Source: Erythrobacter cryptus DSM 12079 | GTDB taxonomy: Bacteria > Pseudomonadota > Alphaproteobacteria > Sphingomonadales > Sphingomonadaceae | Assembly (NCBI RefSeq): GCF_000422985.1 | Contig: NZ_AUHC01000017.1 | Span: forward strand, 1 to 33,948 | Direction: 5' to 3' | DNA: 33,948 nt | Shown: positions 16,607 through 25,884 of the stretch, in pieces | Position numbering within the stretch: the first letter of the stretch is position 1 | Layout: each line of letters opens with the position of its first letter | Notes under the pieces: model-generated | The model's database searches: none | Seen by the model: the letters and a program-made list of their open reading frames with translations, nothing else | Told to the model about the DNA's origin: nothing | Translations under genes and position numbers: made by a program

Positions 16607-17530
16607 ATGCCATTTGACATCCGCCAACTTCGCTACGCCATTGCGGCTGCGGATCACGGCAGCTTCTACCGCGCTGCACGTGCTTTAGACATCGAGCAAT
16701 CCACGCTTAGTCGTAACATTCTCAAATTGGAGCGCGCCGTCGGCACGCCCATATTCGAGCGATCGCGCGCGGGCGTCACGACAACGCTTGCAGGCAACAC
16801 CTTTCTGCGAGGCGCGAGGTCAATCGTGGTGAACGCGGACAAGCTTGTAGCGATGATGCGCGCTGCTGGTCAGGGCCGCGCTGGTGGTCTCCGGTTGGGA
16901 CACAATAGCTCAGTTTCAGCGGGCCACCTTCGGGCGACAATGATGAACTGGAGCCAAGCGCATCCTGCTGTGGAAGTCGAATGTGTTGAGGCGGACCGCA
17001 ACGTCCTGCTCGCCGGGTTGGATACCAGCGAGATCGACATTGCGATTTTGATGGGTGCACTTAGCCACGATGGCTTTCGCTGCGAGGCGTTGTGGAGCGA
17101 GCGGGTGCTTGTCGCGCTCCCGGCATCTAGTCCTTTGGCCGAACGCGAAGTAGTTCATTGGACAGACCTGCGGAACGAGCGATTTCTGCTGCCCGCAGCC
17201 GACCCCGGCTCCGAAATCCGCGACATGCTGCTTGGCAGATTGCCGGCGTCAGCCTCTAAGCCGGACATTCGAATGCACCAGTCGAGCCGCGAGACGATCC
17301 TAAGCGTATTAGGCGGGGGCCGCGGAGTGACCATCGTTTGTGAGGGTGCAACGGGGGCACGTTATCCCGACGTGGTGTATCGCCCGATCCACGGGGAACA
17401 AGGGCCGGCGCTGCTTGGCTATTCGGGCTATTGGCGCGATGACAACCGCAACCCCGCGCTCCGGCGATTCCTTGGATTTATCAAGACGCGCTATGCGCTC
17501 TCTTTTGATTTGGTGCAGCAATTCCAGTAA
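16607..17530 (+). CDS. LysR-family transcriptional regulator
   Basis: 307 residues. The N-terminal winged helix-turn-helix is typical: FDIRQLRYAIAAADHGSFYR, then AARALDIEQSTLSRNILKLE, then the wing near GTPIFERSRAGVTTT. A substrate-binding domain follows from about residue 90. It starts 21 bases after the ATPase gene on the same strand and converges on the Trb operon. In Tn4371-like elements a LysR-type gene beyond the trb end is common, so it may belong to the conjugative element rather than to metal control. Its inducer is unknown. Confidence 0.88.
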   Translation: MPFDIRQLRYAIAAADHGSFYRAARALDIEQSTLSRNILKLERAVGTPIFERSRAGVTTTLAGNTFLRGARSIVVNADKLVAMMRAAGQGRAGGLRLGHNSSVSAGHLRATMMNWSQAHPAVEVECVEADRNVLLAGLDTSEIDIAILMGALSHDGFRCEALWSERVLVALPASSPLAEREVVHWTDLRNERFLLPAADPGSEIRDMLLGRLPASASKPDIRMHQSSRETILSVLGGGRGVTIVCEGATGARYPDVVYRPIHGEQGPALLGYSGYWRDDNRNPALRRFLGFIKTRYALSFDLVQQFQ

Positions 17531-17561
17531 GTTACGCATACATCTCTCGGGAGTAATCACC

Positions 17562-17870
17562 GTGTTGCCAGGCAAGACAATCATCATCGTGCTAGTTACC
17601 TTGGCTATCGGGTTCGCAGGAGGTTTCGTCTTGCGGCCGGTGATCGCGCCACCGCAGCAAGCCGATACTATTGCTGTTGCATCGCCGGCGCCGCCCGTAA
17701 CAGGCGAGGCGCGCGGCACGCAGTATTTCGTGGCTCATATCGACGAGGCCCGTCAGGTCGTCGCCGGATGCCGCGATGGATCTGTGCGTGGCGAAGAATG
17801 TGCCACAGCGGAGGAAGCAATCATCAAGGTCGATGCGCAGGAACGTCGGAAGCGCTTCCTCGGCAACTGA
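17562..17870 (+). CDS. Small single-pass membrane protein, possible entry-exclusion (EexN/TrbK-like) protein
   Basis: 102 residues from a GTG at 17562, with CGGGAG 8 bases upstream; no ATG start fits. An N-terminal hydrophobic helix (IIIVLVTLAIGFAGGFVL) is followed by a Pro/Ala linker and a small domain with two cysteines: EARQVVAGCRDGSVRGEECA, then an EEA helix and a basic end (QERRKRFLGN). The helix-C-x(n)-C-helix layout resembles EexN/TrbK-alt entry-exclusion proteins, but the match is only by pattern. It sits 14 bases from the convergent end of the trb operon. Confidence 0.6.
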   Translation: MLPGKTIIIVLVTLAIGFAGGFVLRPVIAPPQQADTIAVASPAPPVTGEARGTQYFVAHIDEARQVVAGCRDGSVRGEECATAEEAIIKVDAQERRKRFLGN

Positions 17871-17884
17871 TCCTCGCGGGACGA

Positions 17885-18109
17885 TTAGCCCTTCGCGCTG
17901 CGCCGTCCGCGCGCAAAGCCTCGGTCGCTCGCCATGAAACGCACAAGCATCGGCGCGACCAGCTTCTCCGGCGTCACGGCCTCGCCGCCAGTCTCTGCCG
18001 CCAGAGCGGCGGCATAGGCGGCAAGATCGCGGTGCACGGTCGCAGGCAGCTCTACGGTGAGCTTTACCGGCCGGTCGTCGGCGAGCGGCCCGAGCTTCAA
18101 CTTCGTCAT
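17885..18109 (-). CDS. DUF2274-type small protein after trbI
   Basis: 74 residues, starting MTKLKLGPLADDRPVKLTVE and continuing PATVHRDLAAYAAALAAETG. This matches the DUF2274 family regularly found just after trbI in Trb-type conjugation operons. The start overlaps the trbI stop by 4 bases (ATGA). The N-terminal strand followed by helices hints at a ribbon-helix-helix-like fold, so a DNA-binding role is possible but not shown. Confidence 0.8.
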   Translation of the reverse strand: MTKLKLGPLADDRPVKLTVELPATVHRDLAAYAAALAAETGGEAVTPEKLVAPMLVRFMASDRGFARGRRSAKG

Positions 18110-19323
18110 CGCGTTCCTCCGATGGGTTCAAGTACCAGATCGCGCGTGATGACCACACGCAGCGGATGCCCAGGCCGGATGGTGAGCGTCGGTTGCACAT
18201 TGAGTTGGCGACGCACGATCTGCTGCCCGGTCTGGTTGATGGTGTCCTGCGATCCCCGACGCAGAGCGCGGGTCAGGGCATCCTCACTATCCACGCTCAG
18301 CTCGGCGCCCACGCCGAGCAGCGTCGAAACCGCAGCAGCTTTGAGCAGATTGCCCCAATGCTGGTTCACGCGGTCCTGTAGCCCCGCGAAGCCCGATCCG
18401 TCCGCGCCGGGCTGGCGCTCGAGAACGATCGAGCGCCCATCCGGCATGATGAGGCGATCCCAGGCAAGCAGCACGCGGGTCTGCCCGGCGGCGACCTCGC
18501 TGTCATATTCGCCAATCAGCCGCGCACCCTGCGGAATCAGCAGGATGCGGCCGGTGGGGCTGTCATAGACGTTGGTCGTCACCTGGGCGGTGATCTGGCC
18601 GGGCAGGTCGGAACGGATGCCGGTGATGAGCGCGGCCGGGATGACGGCGCCGGCCTGCACGATGTTGGGCGATGCCGGCGCAACTAACCGCTCGACGCTG
18701 ACCGTGCGCTGGTTGGACGTCTGCGCCATGAAGGCGCGCTTGGTGGGCGGGTCGCCCTGCGCCGCTGTCGCCTGCTGCGGCTGTCGGGCGGCCGGATCGG
18801 GCAGCGCCAGCGTCGGCGCGGCGGCAGCTCCGCCAGCATTGGCCGAGTTGCCGCCGAGGAACACGCCGCTCATACGGGCGGCGTCGCGCTCCTGTTGCGC
18901 GCGCTGGCGCGCGGCCTCAGCCGCCTGCGCGCGCGGATCGGGCTCCCCCGGCTGCGCGCCGACCGGCGGCACCGGCACGTTCTCGCCGCGCTGCTGGGCC
19001 GATACGATCGGGCCGCCAAGGTCGCCTGGGAGCGGCGGACCCAGCCGGGGCGCCTGCGCATAGTCGCGCGGCCCGGACGTGATGGTCTCGGCGGTCGAGC
19101 GGTTCTCGGTGTTGTAGAGTTCCTCGGCCTGCCGATCGCCGGGCGGCTTGAGCGCGTAGATCAGCGAGCCGCCGATGCCGAGGCCAGCGGCGACGCCAAC
19201 GACGGCAAGCGCCTTGCGCGAGAGGCGCATGACGCGCGGCGGATCGCCCCGAAGCTGGAAGGCTTGGGGATCGGAACGCGGCCCGGCCGGCTCTACGGTC
19301 GGTGTGTCGATCGGATCGCTCAC
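18106..19323 (-). CDS. trbI: TrbI, conjugal transfer type IV secretion channel protein (VirB10-like)
   Basis: 405 residues. A short cytoplasmic N-terminus is followed by one membrane helix (ALAVVGVAAGLGIGGSLIYA, about residues 38-57). A long Pro/Gln-rich periplasmic linker leads to the conserved C-terminal VirB10 domain (VQAGAVIPAALITGIRSDLP, RILLIPQGARLIGEYDS and PTLTIRPGHPLRVVITRDLV). It spans both membranes and forms the outer core of the mating channel with TrbG. It overlaps trbG upstream and the DUF2274 gene downstream by 4 bases each. Confidence 0.93.
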   Translation of the reverse strand: MSDPIDTPTVEPAGPRSDPQAFQLRGDPPRVMRLSRKALAVVGVAAGLGIGGSLIYALKPPGDRQAEELYNTENRSTAETITSGPRDYAQAPRLGPPLPGDLGGPIVSAQQRGENVPVPPVGAQPGEPDPRAQAAEAARQRAQQERDAARMSGVFLGGNSANAGGAAAAPTLALPDPAARQPQQATAAQGDPPTKRAFMAQTSNQRTVSVERLVAPASPNIVQAGAVIPAALITGIRSDLPGQITAQVTTNVYDSPTGRILLIPQGARLIGEYDSEVAAGQTRVLLAWDRLIMPDGRSIVLERQPGADGSGFAGLQDRVNQHWGNLLKAAAVSTLLGVGAELSVDSEDALTRALRRGSQDTINQTGQQIVRRQLNVQPTLTIRPGHPLRVVITRDLVLEPIGGTR

Positions 19324-20336
19324 GGCCGCCCCCGCCGTCCATCGTCGCGCACGATGCGAACGCGCTGCTCGCTGCGGCGGTCGCCCAGGCGCAGCTCGGC
19401 GGCGGCGAACAGGTGATCGACCGCCATGTAGCGGCCCTGCACGCGGTAATTGACCAACTCGGCGTCGCCGGCCGCGCCGGTCACGAACAGCGGCGGCATC
19501 TCGCCTTGCGAAATCCCAGCGGGAAACTCGATGAACACCTGCCGGCCGTCATCAAACGCTCGGACCGGACGCCACGGCGCGCGGTCGCCCTCGATGCGGT
19601 AGCGGAAGCTCAGCGCCGTTACGTCCACACCGGCCGCAACCGGCGCGGCGGCTGCGGCGGCGGCATTGGCGCCGCGCAGCGCGATGAGCTGGTCCTGCGG
19701 ATAGGTCCAGGACACCGACGCCATATAGGTCGAGGCCGTCGCCCGCAGCTCAAGATGGTAAGTGCGGCGGTCGGTGTTGATGACGAGGTTGGTGGCAAGG
19801 TCGGGCCGGGTGGGCTTCACCATGATATGCACGCGCGCCGTGGGGCCGCTGCCGCTAATAGTGTCGCCGATGATCCAGCGCACGGTATCGCCCGCCGCGA
19901 CCGGCCCCGGCCCCACGAGCTGCTCGCCTTCCTGCAAGGCGATGTCCGTCACCTGGCCGGGCGCGGCATAGACCTGATAGAGCGCGCCCTCCGACCAAGG
20001 ATATTGCTGGATCGCGTTGATGAAGCCGTCGCGCATGGGCTGCACGCGCGCGGCGGCGTTGGCCGCCCCGACCCGGCGGCGCGGATCGGCAGGCTCGGTC
20101 GATGACGCGGCCTCTACCACCGGCTTTAATTGTCCAGGCAGAGGCAGCGGTTCGGGAATAGTAACAACCTCGATGGGCCGTGACGGCGCCGGCGCGGGCG
20201 TCGCCGCGATGGTGGGCGGCGGATCGTCATAGGCGATGGAAGGCGGCTTCGCCGTTGTGGTGGCGCAGCCGGCAAGCGCGGATGCGGAAAGCAGCATTGC
20301 CGCGCTGGCGGCATGGCGGCGGGACATGCGTGTCAT
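19320..20336 (-). CDS. trbG: TrbG, outer-membrane core lipoprotein of the conjugation channel (VirB9-like)
   Basis: 338 residues. The signal sequence ends in a lipobox ALAGC with C24. After a Pro-rich linker comes the VirB9/TrbG domain, including YQVYAAPGQVTDIALQEGEQ, then GSGPTARVHIMVKPTRPDLA, and the conserved YHLELRATASTYMASVSW. It forms the outer membrane complex with TrbI. The start overlaps the trbF stop by 4 bases. Confidence 0.93.
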   Translation of the reverse strand: MTRMSRRHAASAAMLLSASALAGCATTTAKPPSIAYDDPPPTIAATPAPAPSRPIEVVTIPEPLPLPGQLKPVVEAASSTEPADPRRRVGAANAAARVQPMRDGFINAIQQYPWSEGALYQVYAAPGQVTDIALQEGEQLVGPGPVAAGDTVRWIIGDTISGSGPTARVHIMVKPTRPDLATNLVINTDRRTYHLELRATASTYMASVSWTYPQDQLIALRGANAAAAAAAPVAAGVDVTALSFRYRIEGDRAPWRPVRAFDDGRQVFIEFPAGISQGEMPPLFVTGAAGDAELVNYRVQGRYMAVDHLFAAAELRLGDRRSEQRVRIVRDDGRRGRP

Positions 20337-21016
20337 TGCGACAGCTCCTTTGACCAGTTGAGGGCGTTGACGAAGACACCGAGCGGGTTCTTGCGCAGGG
20401 CGTCAGGCGTGCGCGGCGGCTGCACGACGACGGTGAGGATCGCCGACCAGCGCTCGGTCGCGGTTAGGCTGCCGTCCTGATAGCGGCGCTCTGTCCAAGC
20501 GACGCGGAAGCTGTCGGGCGACGCGCGGATGACGCTCGACACGTCCACCGCAACCTGCACCTTGCCGACCTGCGTGAACGGGTCGTTGGCGCGCGCATAG
20601 TCGTTGAGCGCTAGCGCGCCGCGATCGGTTGTGAAGTCATAGGCTCGAAGCCAGTTCTGGCGGACGATGACCGGATCGGCCGGGATGCTCCGGACCTGCT
20701 CGATGAAGCGGGCGAGATGAAACGCGATCTGCGGATCGGTCGGGCGGTAGCCGGCTTCGGCCGGCGCGACCGCCTGCGCCTCGCCGAGCCGATCGACCTG
20801 CACCACCCACGGCACGATATGGCCGCGCGCCGATTGCCAGACGAGGCCGGCGGCCAGGCCGCCAGACAGCGCGAGCGTTCCGAAGAAGGCGAGCCGCCAG
20901 TTCTTGGCCTGAACACGGGCCGAGCCGATGCGGTCGTCCCAGGCTTGCGCGGCGCGCTGGTATGGCGTCGTCGGTTCGGGCGTCTGGCCGTAGCGGATCG
21001 AGGGTCGTCGGAACAT
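20333..21016 (-). CDS. trbF: TrbF, inner-membrane conjugation protein (VirB8-like)
   Basis: 227 residues. It begins MFRRPSIRYGQTPEPTTPYQ, followed by AAQAWDDRIGSARVQAKNWR and a single membrane helix (LAFFGTLALSGGLAAGLVW). The periplasmic VirB8-type domain contains IAFHLARFIEQVRSIPADPV and FRVAWTERRYQDGSL. It acts as an assembly factor for the type IV secretion machine. It starts 6 bases after the trbL stop and overlaps trbG. Confidence 0.93.
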   Translation of the reverse strand: MFRRPSIRYGQTPEPTTPYQRAAQAWDDRIGSARVQAKNWRLAFFGTLALSGGLAAGLVWQSARGHIVPWVVQVDRLGEAQAVAPAEAGYRPTDPQIAFHLARFIEQVRSIPADPVIVRQNWLRAYDFTTDRGALALNDYARANDPFTQVGKVQVAVDVSSVIRASPDSFRVAWTERRYQDGSLTATERWSAILTVVVQPPRTPDALRKNPLGVFVNALNWSKELSQ

Positions 21017-21022
21017 GGCAGG

Positions 21023-22327
21023 TCAGTCCTTCTGGCTGAGATCGACGGACGCGCCGCTGCCCCCACCGTCGCCGGATCGGAGCGTATGGGCGGCGATGGT
21101 CGCGCCGTGGGTCATGGTCTGGCGGCGCTTCATGGCGGCCGCCCAGGCAGGTGAGCCGCCGCTGTCCGGCGCGGGAGTCGAACCGCCCGAAATCGTGCCG
21201 CCGGTCGCGGTAATGGCGGCGCGGCCGCCGGAGCGATAGCTGTCCTTGAGCGATGCGGCCGCCTTGCGCAGCGGTGACATGGCGGCGCCGGCAACCGCGC
21301 GGCCGACGCCGGCCGTCCCGCCTGCAACTGCGGCCGCGCCGGCTTTGCCGGCCGAGCCGAGGGCATAAGCGCTCTTCGCTGCGCCGCTGGCGAAGGCGGA
21401 GCCGCGTGCTGCGCCAGCCGCCGCACCGGCCGCCGCGCCAGCACCGAGCCGAGCGGCGGCGGCTCCGCCAACCAGTGCGCCGCCGGCCGCAAGCACGGTG
21501 CCGGCCGCGGCGCCTGCGCCAAGCGCTGGGCCGCCGGAAACGATACCATTGGCGATGGATGGGCCGAAGATGCCGAGGCCAAGCAGACAGAGCGAAGCGA
21601 GCGCGACGGCCATTGCGTCTTCGATGCTCGGCTGTGCGCCGCCAAAGCCGGCTCGGAACTCGTCGAACAACGTTGAACCGATGCCTACGATCACCGCCAG
21701 AACCAGCACCTTGACGCCGGACGAGATGACCAACCCGAGCACGCGCTCGGCCATGAAGGCGGTTTTGCCGAACAGGCCGAACGGGATGAGCACGAACCCG
21801 GCGAGTGTCGCCAGCTTGAACTCGATCAGGGTGATGAAGAGCTGGATGGCGAGAATGAAGAAGGCAAGGATAACCAGCGCCCAGGCGAACAGCAGCACGG
21901 CGATCTGGATGAAATTCTCGAAGAACGAGACCCAGCCCATGAGGTCGGAGATGGACTCGATGATCGGCTGGCCGGCTTCAAGTCCGACCTGTGCGACGCG
22001 GCCCGGCTGTAGCAGCTCGGCGGCGGTGAACCCGGTTCCAGACGCCTTTAGGCCAAGCCCGGCGAAGCTCTCGAAGACGATACGCGCCAGGCTGTTCCAG
22101 TTGCCGATGATGTAGGCGAAGACGCCGACGAAGAGCGTCTTCTTGATGAGGCGCGCCAGGATGTCGTCTTCCGCGCCCCAGCTCCAGAACAAAGCCGCCA
22201 GCGTCACGTCGATGACGATCAGCGTGGTGGCGATGAACGCCACTTCGCCGCCGAGCAGGCCGAACCCGCTGTCGATGTAGCGGGTGAAGACATCCAAGAA
22301 ACGATCGACGACGCCGGTGCCGCCCAT
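21023..22327 (-). CDS. trbL: TrbL, polytopic inner-membrane conjugation protein (VirB6-like)
   Basis: 434 residues from the ATG at 22327 (MGGTGVVDRFLDVFTRYIDS), chosen because CAGGAGA lies just upstream; the frame is open further up but without such a site. At least five hydrophobic segments follow in the first 250 residues (e.g. VAFIATTLIVIDVTLAALFW, IAVLLFAWALVILAFFILAI). The C-terminal part is a long Gly/Ala-rich low-complexity region and then a polar tail (GGTISGGSTPAPDSGGSP). It corresponds to VirB6, the membrane platform of the channel. The Ala/Gly region is usual for alphaproteobacterial TrbL. Confidence 0.92.
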   Translation of the reverse strand: MGGTGVVDRFLDVFTRYIDSGFGLLGGEVAFIATTLIVIDVTLAALFWSWGAEDDILARLIKKTLFVGVFAYIIGNWNSLARIVFESFAGLGLKASGTGFTAAELLQPGRVAQVGLEAGQPIIESISDLMGWVSFFENFIQIAVLLFAWALVILAFFILAIQLFITLIEFKLATLAGFVLIPFGLFGKTAFMAERVLGLVISSGVKVLVLAVIVGIGSTLFDEFRAGFGGAQPSIEDAMAVALASLCLLGLGIFGPSIANGIVSGGPALGAGAAAGTVLAAGGALVGGAAAARLGAGAAAGAAAGAARGSAFASGAAKSAYALGSAGKAGAAAVAGGTAGVGRAVAGAAMSPLRKAAASLKDSYRSGGRAAITATGGTISGGSTPAPDSGGSPAWAAAMKRRQTMTHGATIAAHTLRSGDGGGSGASVDLSQKD

Positions 22328-22328
22328 G

Positions 22329-22634
22329 TCAGTTCTCCTGCGGAGTGGCCCCATCGGCGATGCGGGCGGCGGGACGCGCACCGAGCGCGAGGAAGCGGCG
22401 ACGGTTCTCCGCCCAGGCGCGCAGGCAATCGGGATCGCTGGCGCCGGCTTGCCCAAGCGATTGGCAGCGACGCAGCTCGATCAGCAGCGGATCGGTTGAC
22501 GCGGAGATGTCGGCAATGGCCGGGGGCTCCTCGCGCGGCGGTTCCGGCGCGCGCGCCATTTCGATCGCGGTCATCGTGATGGCGATGGCGACGAAGACGA
22601 TCGCGCCGAGGCGGGCGAGAAGCTTGGTATCCAC
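22329..22634 (-). CDS. trbK: TrbK-alt, putative entry-exclusion protein
   Basis: 101 residues. The start (MDTKLLARLGAIVFVAIAIT) is a membrane anchor. It is followed by a Pro/Glu-rich linker and a small domain with two cysteines, ELRRCQSLGQAGASDPDCLR, then WAENRRRFLALG. This pattern and the position between trbJ and trbL match TrbK-alt proteins of alphaproteobacterial Trb operons. These are thought to block entry of a second copy of the same element. It lies 5 bases after trbJ and 1 base before the trbL start. Confidence 0.82.
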   Translation of the reverse strand: MDTKLLARLGAIVFVAIAITMTAIEMARAPEPPREEPPAIADISASTDPLLIELRRCQSLGQAGASDPDCLRAWAENRRRFLALGARPAARIADGATPQEN

Positions 22635-22639
22635 GGCGA

Positions 22640-23398
22640 TCAGTCTCGGAACATCCGTGCGTTGCCGGGCTGGTATCCGGTGCGCGGGGTGAGGAACCGC
22701 CTGAGTTGCTCGCGGGCCTGGGCCTGCGCGGCGGCGCGCTGCGCCATGTCGAGCGACTGTGCCCGGCCCTGCGCGGCAACGAGCGCGGTAAGGTCGGCGA
22801 GTTGCTGTGACTGAAGCGCGATGAGCTGGTTGCCGGCCTGTGCCGCTTGCAGCGCCCCGTCGGCCGACTGGCTGGCCGTGACGAGCCGATCGAGCGAGGC
22901 GCGCGATCCGTCGAGGTTGCCGACGACGCCGGCCTGCACCTTCAAGGCGTCCTCGAACGCGCCGACGCTGGCCTCCCAGCGGCTGCGCGCGTCGGCGACG
23001 AGCGACTTATCGGAGCCGCTGAGGTTGGTGCCGCGGTAGCGCTGCGAGAACGCCTGGTCGATCGACTGCACATCGTAGGCGATGCGCTGCGCCTCGGAGA
23101 GAAGCTGCTGCGTCCGCTGGAATTGGTTCTGGAGCTGCTGGAGCTGGCTAAAGGGCAGCGAGGTCAGATTGCGCGCTTCGTTAAGCAGGCTCGTCGCCTG
23201 GTTCTGGATTTGCTGAATCTGGTTGTTGATCTGCTGGAGCGACCGGGCCGCCGTCAGCACGTTCTGCGCATAGTTAGTCGGGTCATAGACGATGCCGCCG
23301 AACTGCGCGTGCGCGGGCGTCGCAACGGTGATGCCGATCATGCTCGACGTGGCGATGGCGCCGGCCAGGACGGCGCGGCGCAGGATGGAGGGCTTCAT
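22640..23398 (-). CDS. trbJ: TrbJ, periplasmic conjugation protein (VirB5-like)
   Basis: 252 residues from the ATG at 23398, which overlaps the trbE stop (ATGA). The signal peptide ends near TPAHA (residue 31). The mature protein begins QFGGIVYDPTNYAQNVLTAA, the TrbJ hallmark. Long Gln-rich coiled-coil helices follow (LQQINNQIQQIQNQATSLLN). VirB5-like proteins sit at the tip or base of the pilus and aid contact with recipients. Confidence 0.92.
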   Translation of the reverse strand: MKPSILRRAVLAGAIATSSMIGITVATPAHAQFGGIVYDPTNYAQNVLTAARSLQQINNQIQQIQNQATSLLNEARNLTSLPFSQLQQLQNQFQRTQQLLSEAQRIAYDVQSIDQAFSQRYRGTNLSGSDKSLVADARSRWEASVGAFEDALKVQAGVVGNLDGSRASLDRLVTASQSADGALQAAQAGNQLIALQSQQLADLTALVAAQGRAQSLDMAQRAAAQAQAREQLRRFLTPRTGYQPGNARMFRD

Positions 23399-25884
23399 GG
23401 GGTCGTGTCCTTCAAGGCAAGGGGAAGCTGGCCGGTATCTTCCCGGTGGCCGGCCAGCGGATCGGGTTGGGGTTCGGGAAGAAGTTCGACCGCCCACGCG
23501 CAGCCGCGACGCCGCAGCCACTCGGCGGCGAAGCCGGACTGGCCGTGCGCGGCGATGATGTCGGCGATGGCGAGCTGATCGGTCTTGGCCGAGGCCGCGG
23601 CGAACGCCAGCGCAACCTCGCCCAGCCCCAACTCGAACAGACGGTTTCCGCGCCGGCTTTGGCAGTAATAGTCGCGCTTGGGCGTGGCGCGGCTCAGGAT
23701 TTCGATCTGTCGGGCATTGAGCCCGAACCGCTCATAGATGGCCGCGATCTGCGGCTCAGCGGCCCGCTCGTTCGGCAGGAAGATGCGCGTCGGGCAGCTC
23801 TCAATGATCGCGGGCGCGATGTCGCTCGTCTCGATGTCGGCGAGGCTCTGCGTGGCGAAGACGACGCTCGCGTTCTTCTTGCGCAGGGTTTTCAGCCATT
23901 CGCGGAGCTGCGCGGCGAAGTCGGGGCTGTCGAGCACCAGCCAGCCCTCATCGATAATGATGAGCGTGGGCGAGCCGTCGAGCCGATCGCCGATGCGATG
24001 GAATAGGTATGACAGGACCGCGGCGGCCGAACCGGCACCGACCAGACCCTCGGTCTCGAACGCCTGCACGTCGGCCTCGCCGATGCGCTCGGCCTCGGCG
24101 TCGAGCAGCCGGCCCCACGTCCCGCCGATGCAGTATGGCGCGAGCGCCTGCTTGAGCTGTTGGCTCTGCAACAGGACCGCGAGCCCGGTCAGCGTCCGTT
24201 CTGAAGCCGGGGCCGAGGCCAGCGATCCGAGCGCCGACCACAGATGCTCTTTGGCCTGCGGATCAACCGCAACGCCTTCGCTGGCGAGGATCGCCGCCAG
24301 CCAGTCGGCCGCCCAGGCGCGCTCGGCCGGATCGTCGATGCGCGCAAGCGGCTGGAGCTGCACGCCGTCGCCGGCCTCGTCGGCGAGCATCCCGCCGAGA
24401 TCCTGCCAGTCGCCGCCCATGCCGATCGCGGCGGCGCGAATGCTCCCGCCGAAATCGAAGGCGAAGACTTGGCTGTTCTCGTAGCGACGGAACTGCATCG
24501 CCATGAGCGCGAGCAGCACCGACTTGCCGGCGCCGGTCGGGCCGACGATCAGCGTGTGGCCGACATCGCCGACGTGAAGGGAAAACCGGAACGGGGTCGA
24601 GCCTTCGGTTCTTGCGTAGAGCAAGGGGGCTGCACTGAAGTGCTCGTCCCGTTCCGGCCCCGCCCATACTGCTGACAGGGGGATCAGGTGGGCGAGATTG
24701 ATGGTGGAAATCGGGGGTTGCCGGACGTTGGCGTAGGTGTGACCGGGAAGGCTCCCCAGCCATGCCTCGATCGCGTTCATGCCCTCGGGAATCACGGTGA
24801 GATCGCGGCCCTGGATGATCTTCTCGACCAGCCGCAGCTTCTCGGCGGCGATGGCGGGATCGCGGTCCCAAACAGTCACCGTCGCGGTGACGTAGGCCAT
24901 GCCGGCATAGTCGGCGCCCAACTCCTGCAGGGCGATGTCGGCGTCGGCCGCCTTATTCGAGGCGTCGCTGTCGAGCAGCGTGCTCGCCTCGTTGGTCATC
25001 ACCTCCTTCAAGATGGCGGCGACGGACTTGCGCTTGGCGAACCACTGGCGTCGGATGCGAGTCAGCAGCTTGGTTGCGTCGGTCTTGTCGAGCATGATCG
25101 CGCGGGTGGACCAGCGATATTCGAAGGCGAGCCGGTTCAGCTCGTCGAGCAAGCCGGGGAATGTGACGCTCGGGAACCCGACGATGGTGAGCGTGCGCAG
25201 GTGATGTTCGCCCAGGCGCGGCTCCAGTCCGCCGGTTAGCGGCTCGTCGGCGAGCAGCGCGTCGAGGTGCATCGGGGTCTCGGGCACACGGACGCGCTGA
25301 CGACGGGTCGAGATCGTGCTGTGCAAGTAGGTCAGCGTCTCGGCGTCATCGAGCCAGCGCACCTCGGGCACGAAGCCTTCGACCAGATTGAGCACGCGGT
25401 CGCTTCGGTCGCGGAAGCCGGCCAGCAACTCCCAGGGATCGACGCCGGTGGTCGAGCGGCCTTCGTAAAGCCAGCCCTCGGCGCGCGCGGCTTCCTCGGC
25501 CGGCGGCATCCAAAGGAGGGTGAGGAAGTAGCGGCTCTCGAAGTGCGCGCCCTCCTCGCGGAACTGCTCGCGCCGTTCCATGTCCACCAAGGCGGAAACG
25601 GGATCGGGGAACGCTGCTTCGGGATAGTCGAGCGCGGGCGTGCGCTGCGCCTCGACGAAGACCGCCCAGCCAGACCCGAGCCGGCGCAGCGAATTGTTGA
25701 GCCGTGCCGTGACCGAGACTAGCTCGGCGGGCGTGGCGCTGTCGAGATCGGGACCGCGGAAGCGCGCGGTGCGCTGGAACGAGCCGTCCTTGTTGAGAAC
25801 GACGCCTTCGCCGACCAGCGCGGCCCAGGGCAGGAAGTCGGCGAGCGTAGCCGCCTTGCTGCGGTATTCGCGCAAGCTCATCAT
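23395..25884 (-). CDS. trbE: TrbE, conjugation ATPase (VirB4-like)
   Basis: 829 residues from the first of two adjacent ATGs (25884), which overlaps the trbD stop as ATGA. It begins MMSLREYRSKAATLADFLPW, the normal TrbE start. Walker A is GPTGAGKS (residues 448-455, K454) and Walker B is LIIIDEGWLVLD. The C-terminal block VVFATQSLADIETSDIAPAI is also typical. VirB4 ATPases power assembly of the pilus and the channel at the inner membrane. Confidence 0.95.
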   Translation of the reverse strand: MMSLREYRSKAATLADFLPWAALVGEGVVLNKDGSFQRTARFRGPDLDSATPAELVSVTARLNNSLRRLGSGWAVFVEAQRTPALDYPEAAFPDPVSALVDMERREQFREEGAHFESRYFLTLLWMPPAEEAARAEGWLYEGRSTTGVDPWELLAGFRDRSDRVLNLVEGFVPEVRWLDDAETLTYLHSTISTRRQRVRVPETPMHLDALLADEPLTGGLEPRLGEHHLRTLTIVGFPSVTFPGLLDELNRLAFEYRWSTRAIMLDKTDATKLLTRIRRQWFAKRKSVAAILKEVMTNEASTLLDSDASNKAADADIALQELGADYAGMAYVTATVTVWDRDPAIAAEKLRLVEKIIQGRDLTVIPEGMNAIEAWLGSLPGHTYANVRQPPISTINLAHLIPLSAVWAGPERDEHFSAAPLLYARTEGSTPFRFSLHVGDVGHTLIVGPTGAGKSVLLALMAMQFRRYENSQVFAFDFGGSIRAAAIGMGGDWQDLGGMLADEAGDGVQLQPLARIDDPAERAWAADWLAAILASEGVAVDPQAKEHLWSALGSLASAPASERTLTGLAVLLQSQQLKQALAPYCIGGTWGRLLDAEAERIGEADVQAFETEGLVGAGSAAAVLSYLFHRIGDRLDGSPTLIIIDEGWLVLDSPDFAAQLREWLKTLRKKNASVVFATQSLADIETSDIAPAIIESCPTRIFLPNERAAEPQIAAIYERFGLNARQIEILSRATPKRDYYCQSRRGNRLFELGLGEVALAFAAASAKTDQLAIADIIAAHGQSGFAAEWLRRRGCAWAVELLPEPQPDPLAGHREDTGQLPLALKDTTP

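Noticed and set aside
21250..21500. Repetitive Gly/Ala-coding DNA inside trbL as a possible repeat array
   Set aside because: It is the ordinary low-complexity C-terminal region of TrbL, with irregular units and no conserved spacer; it is not a CRISPR or satellite array.
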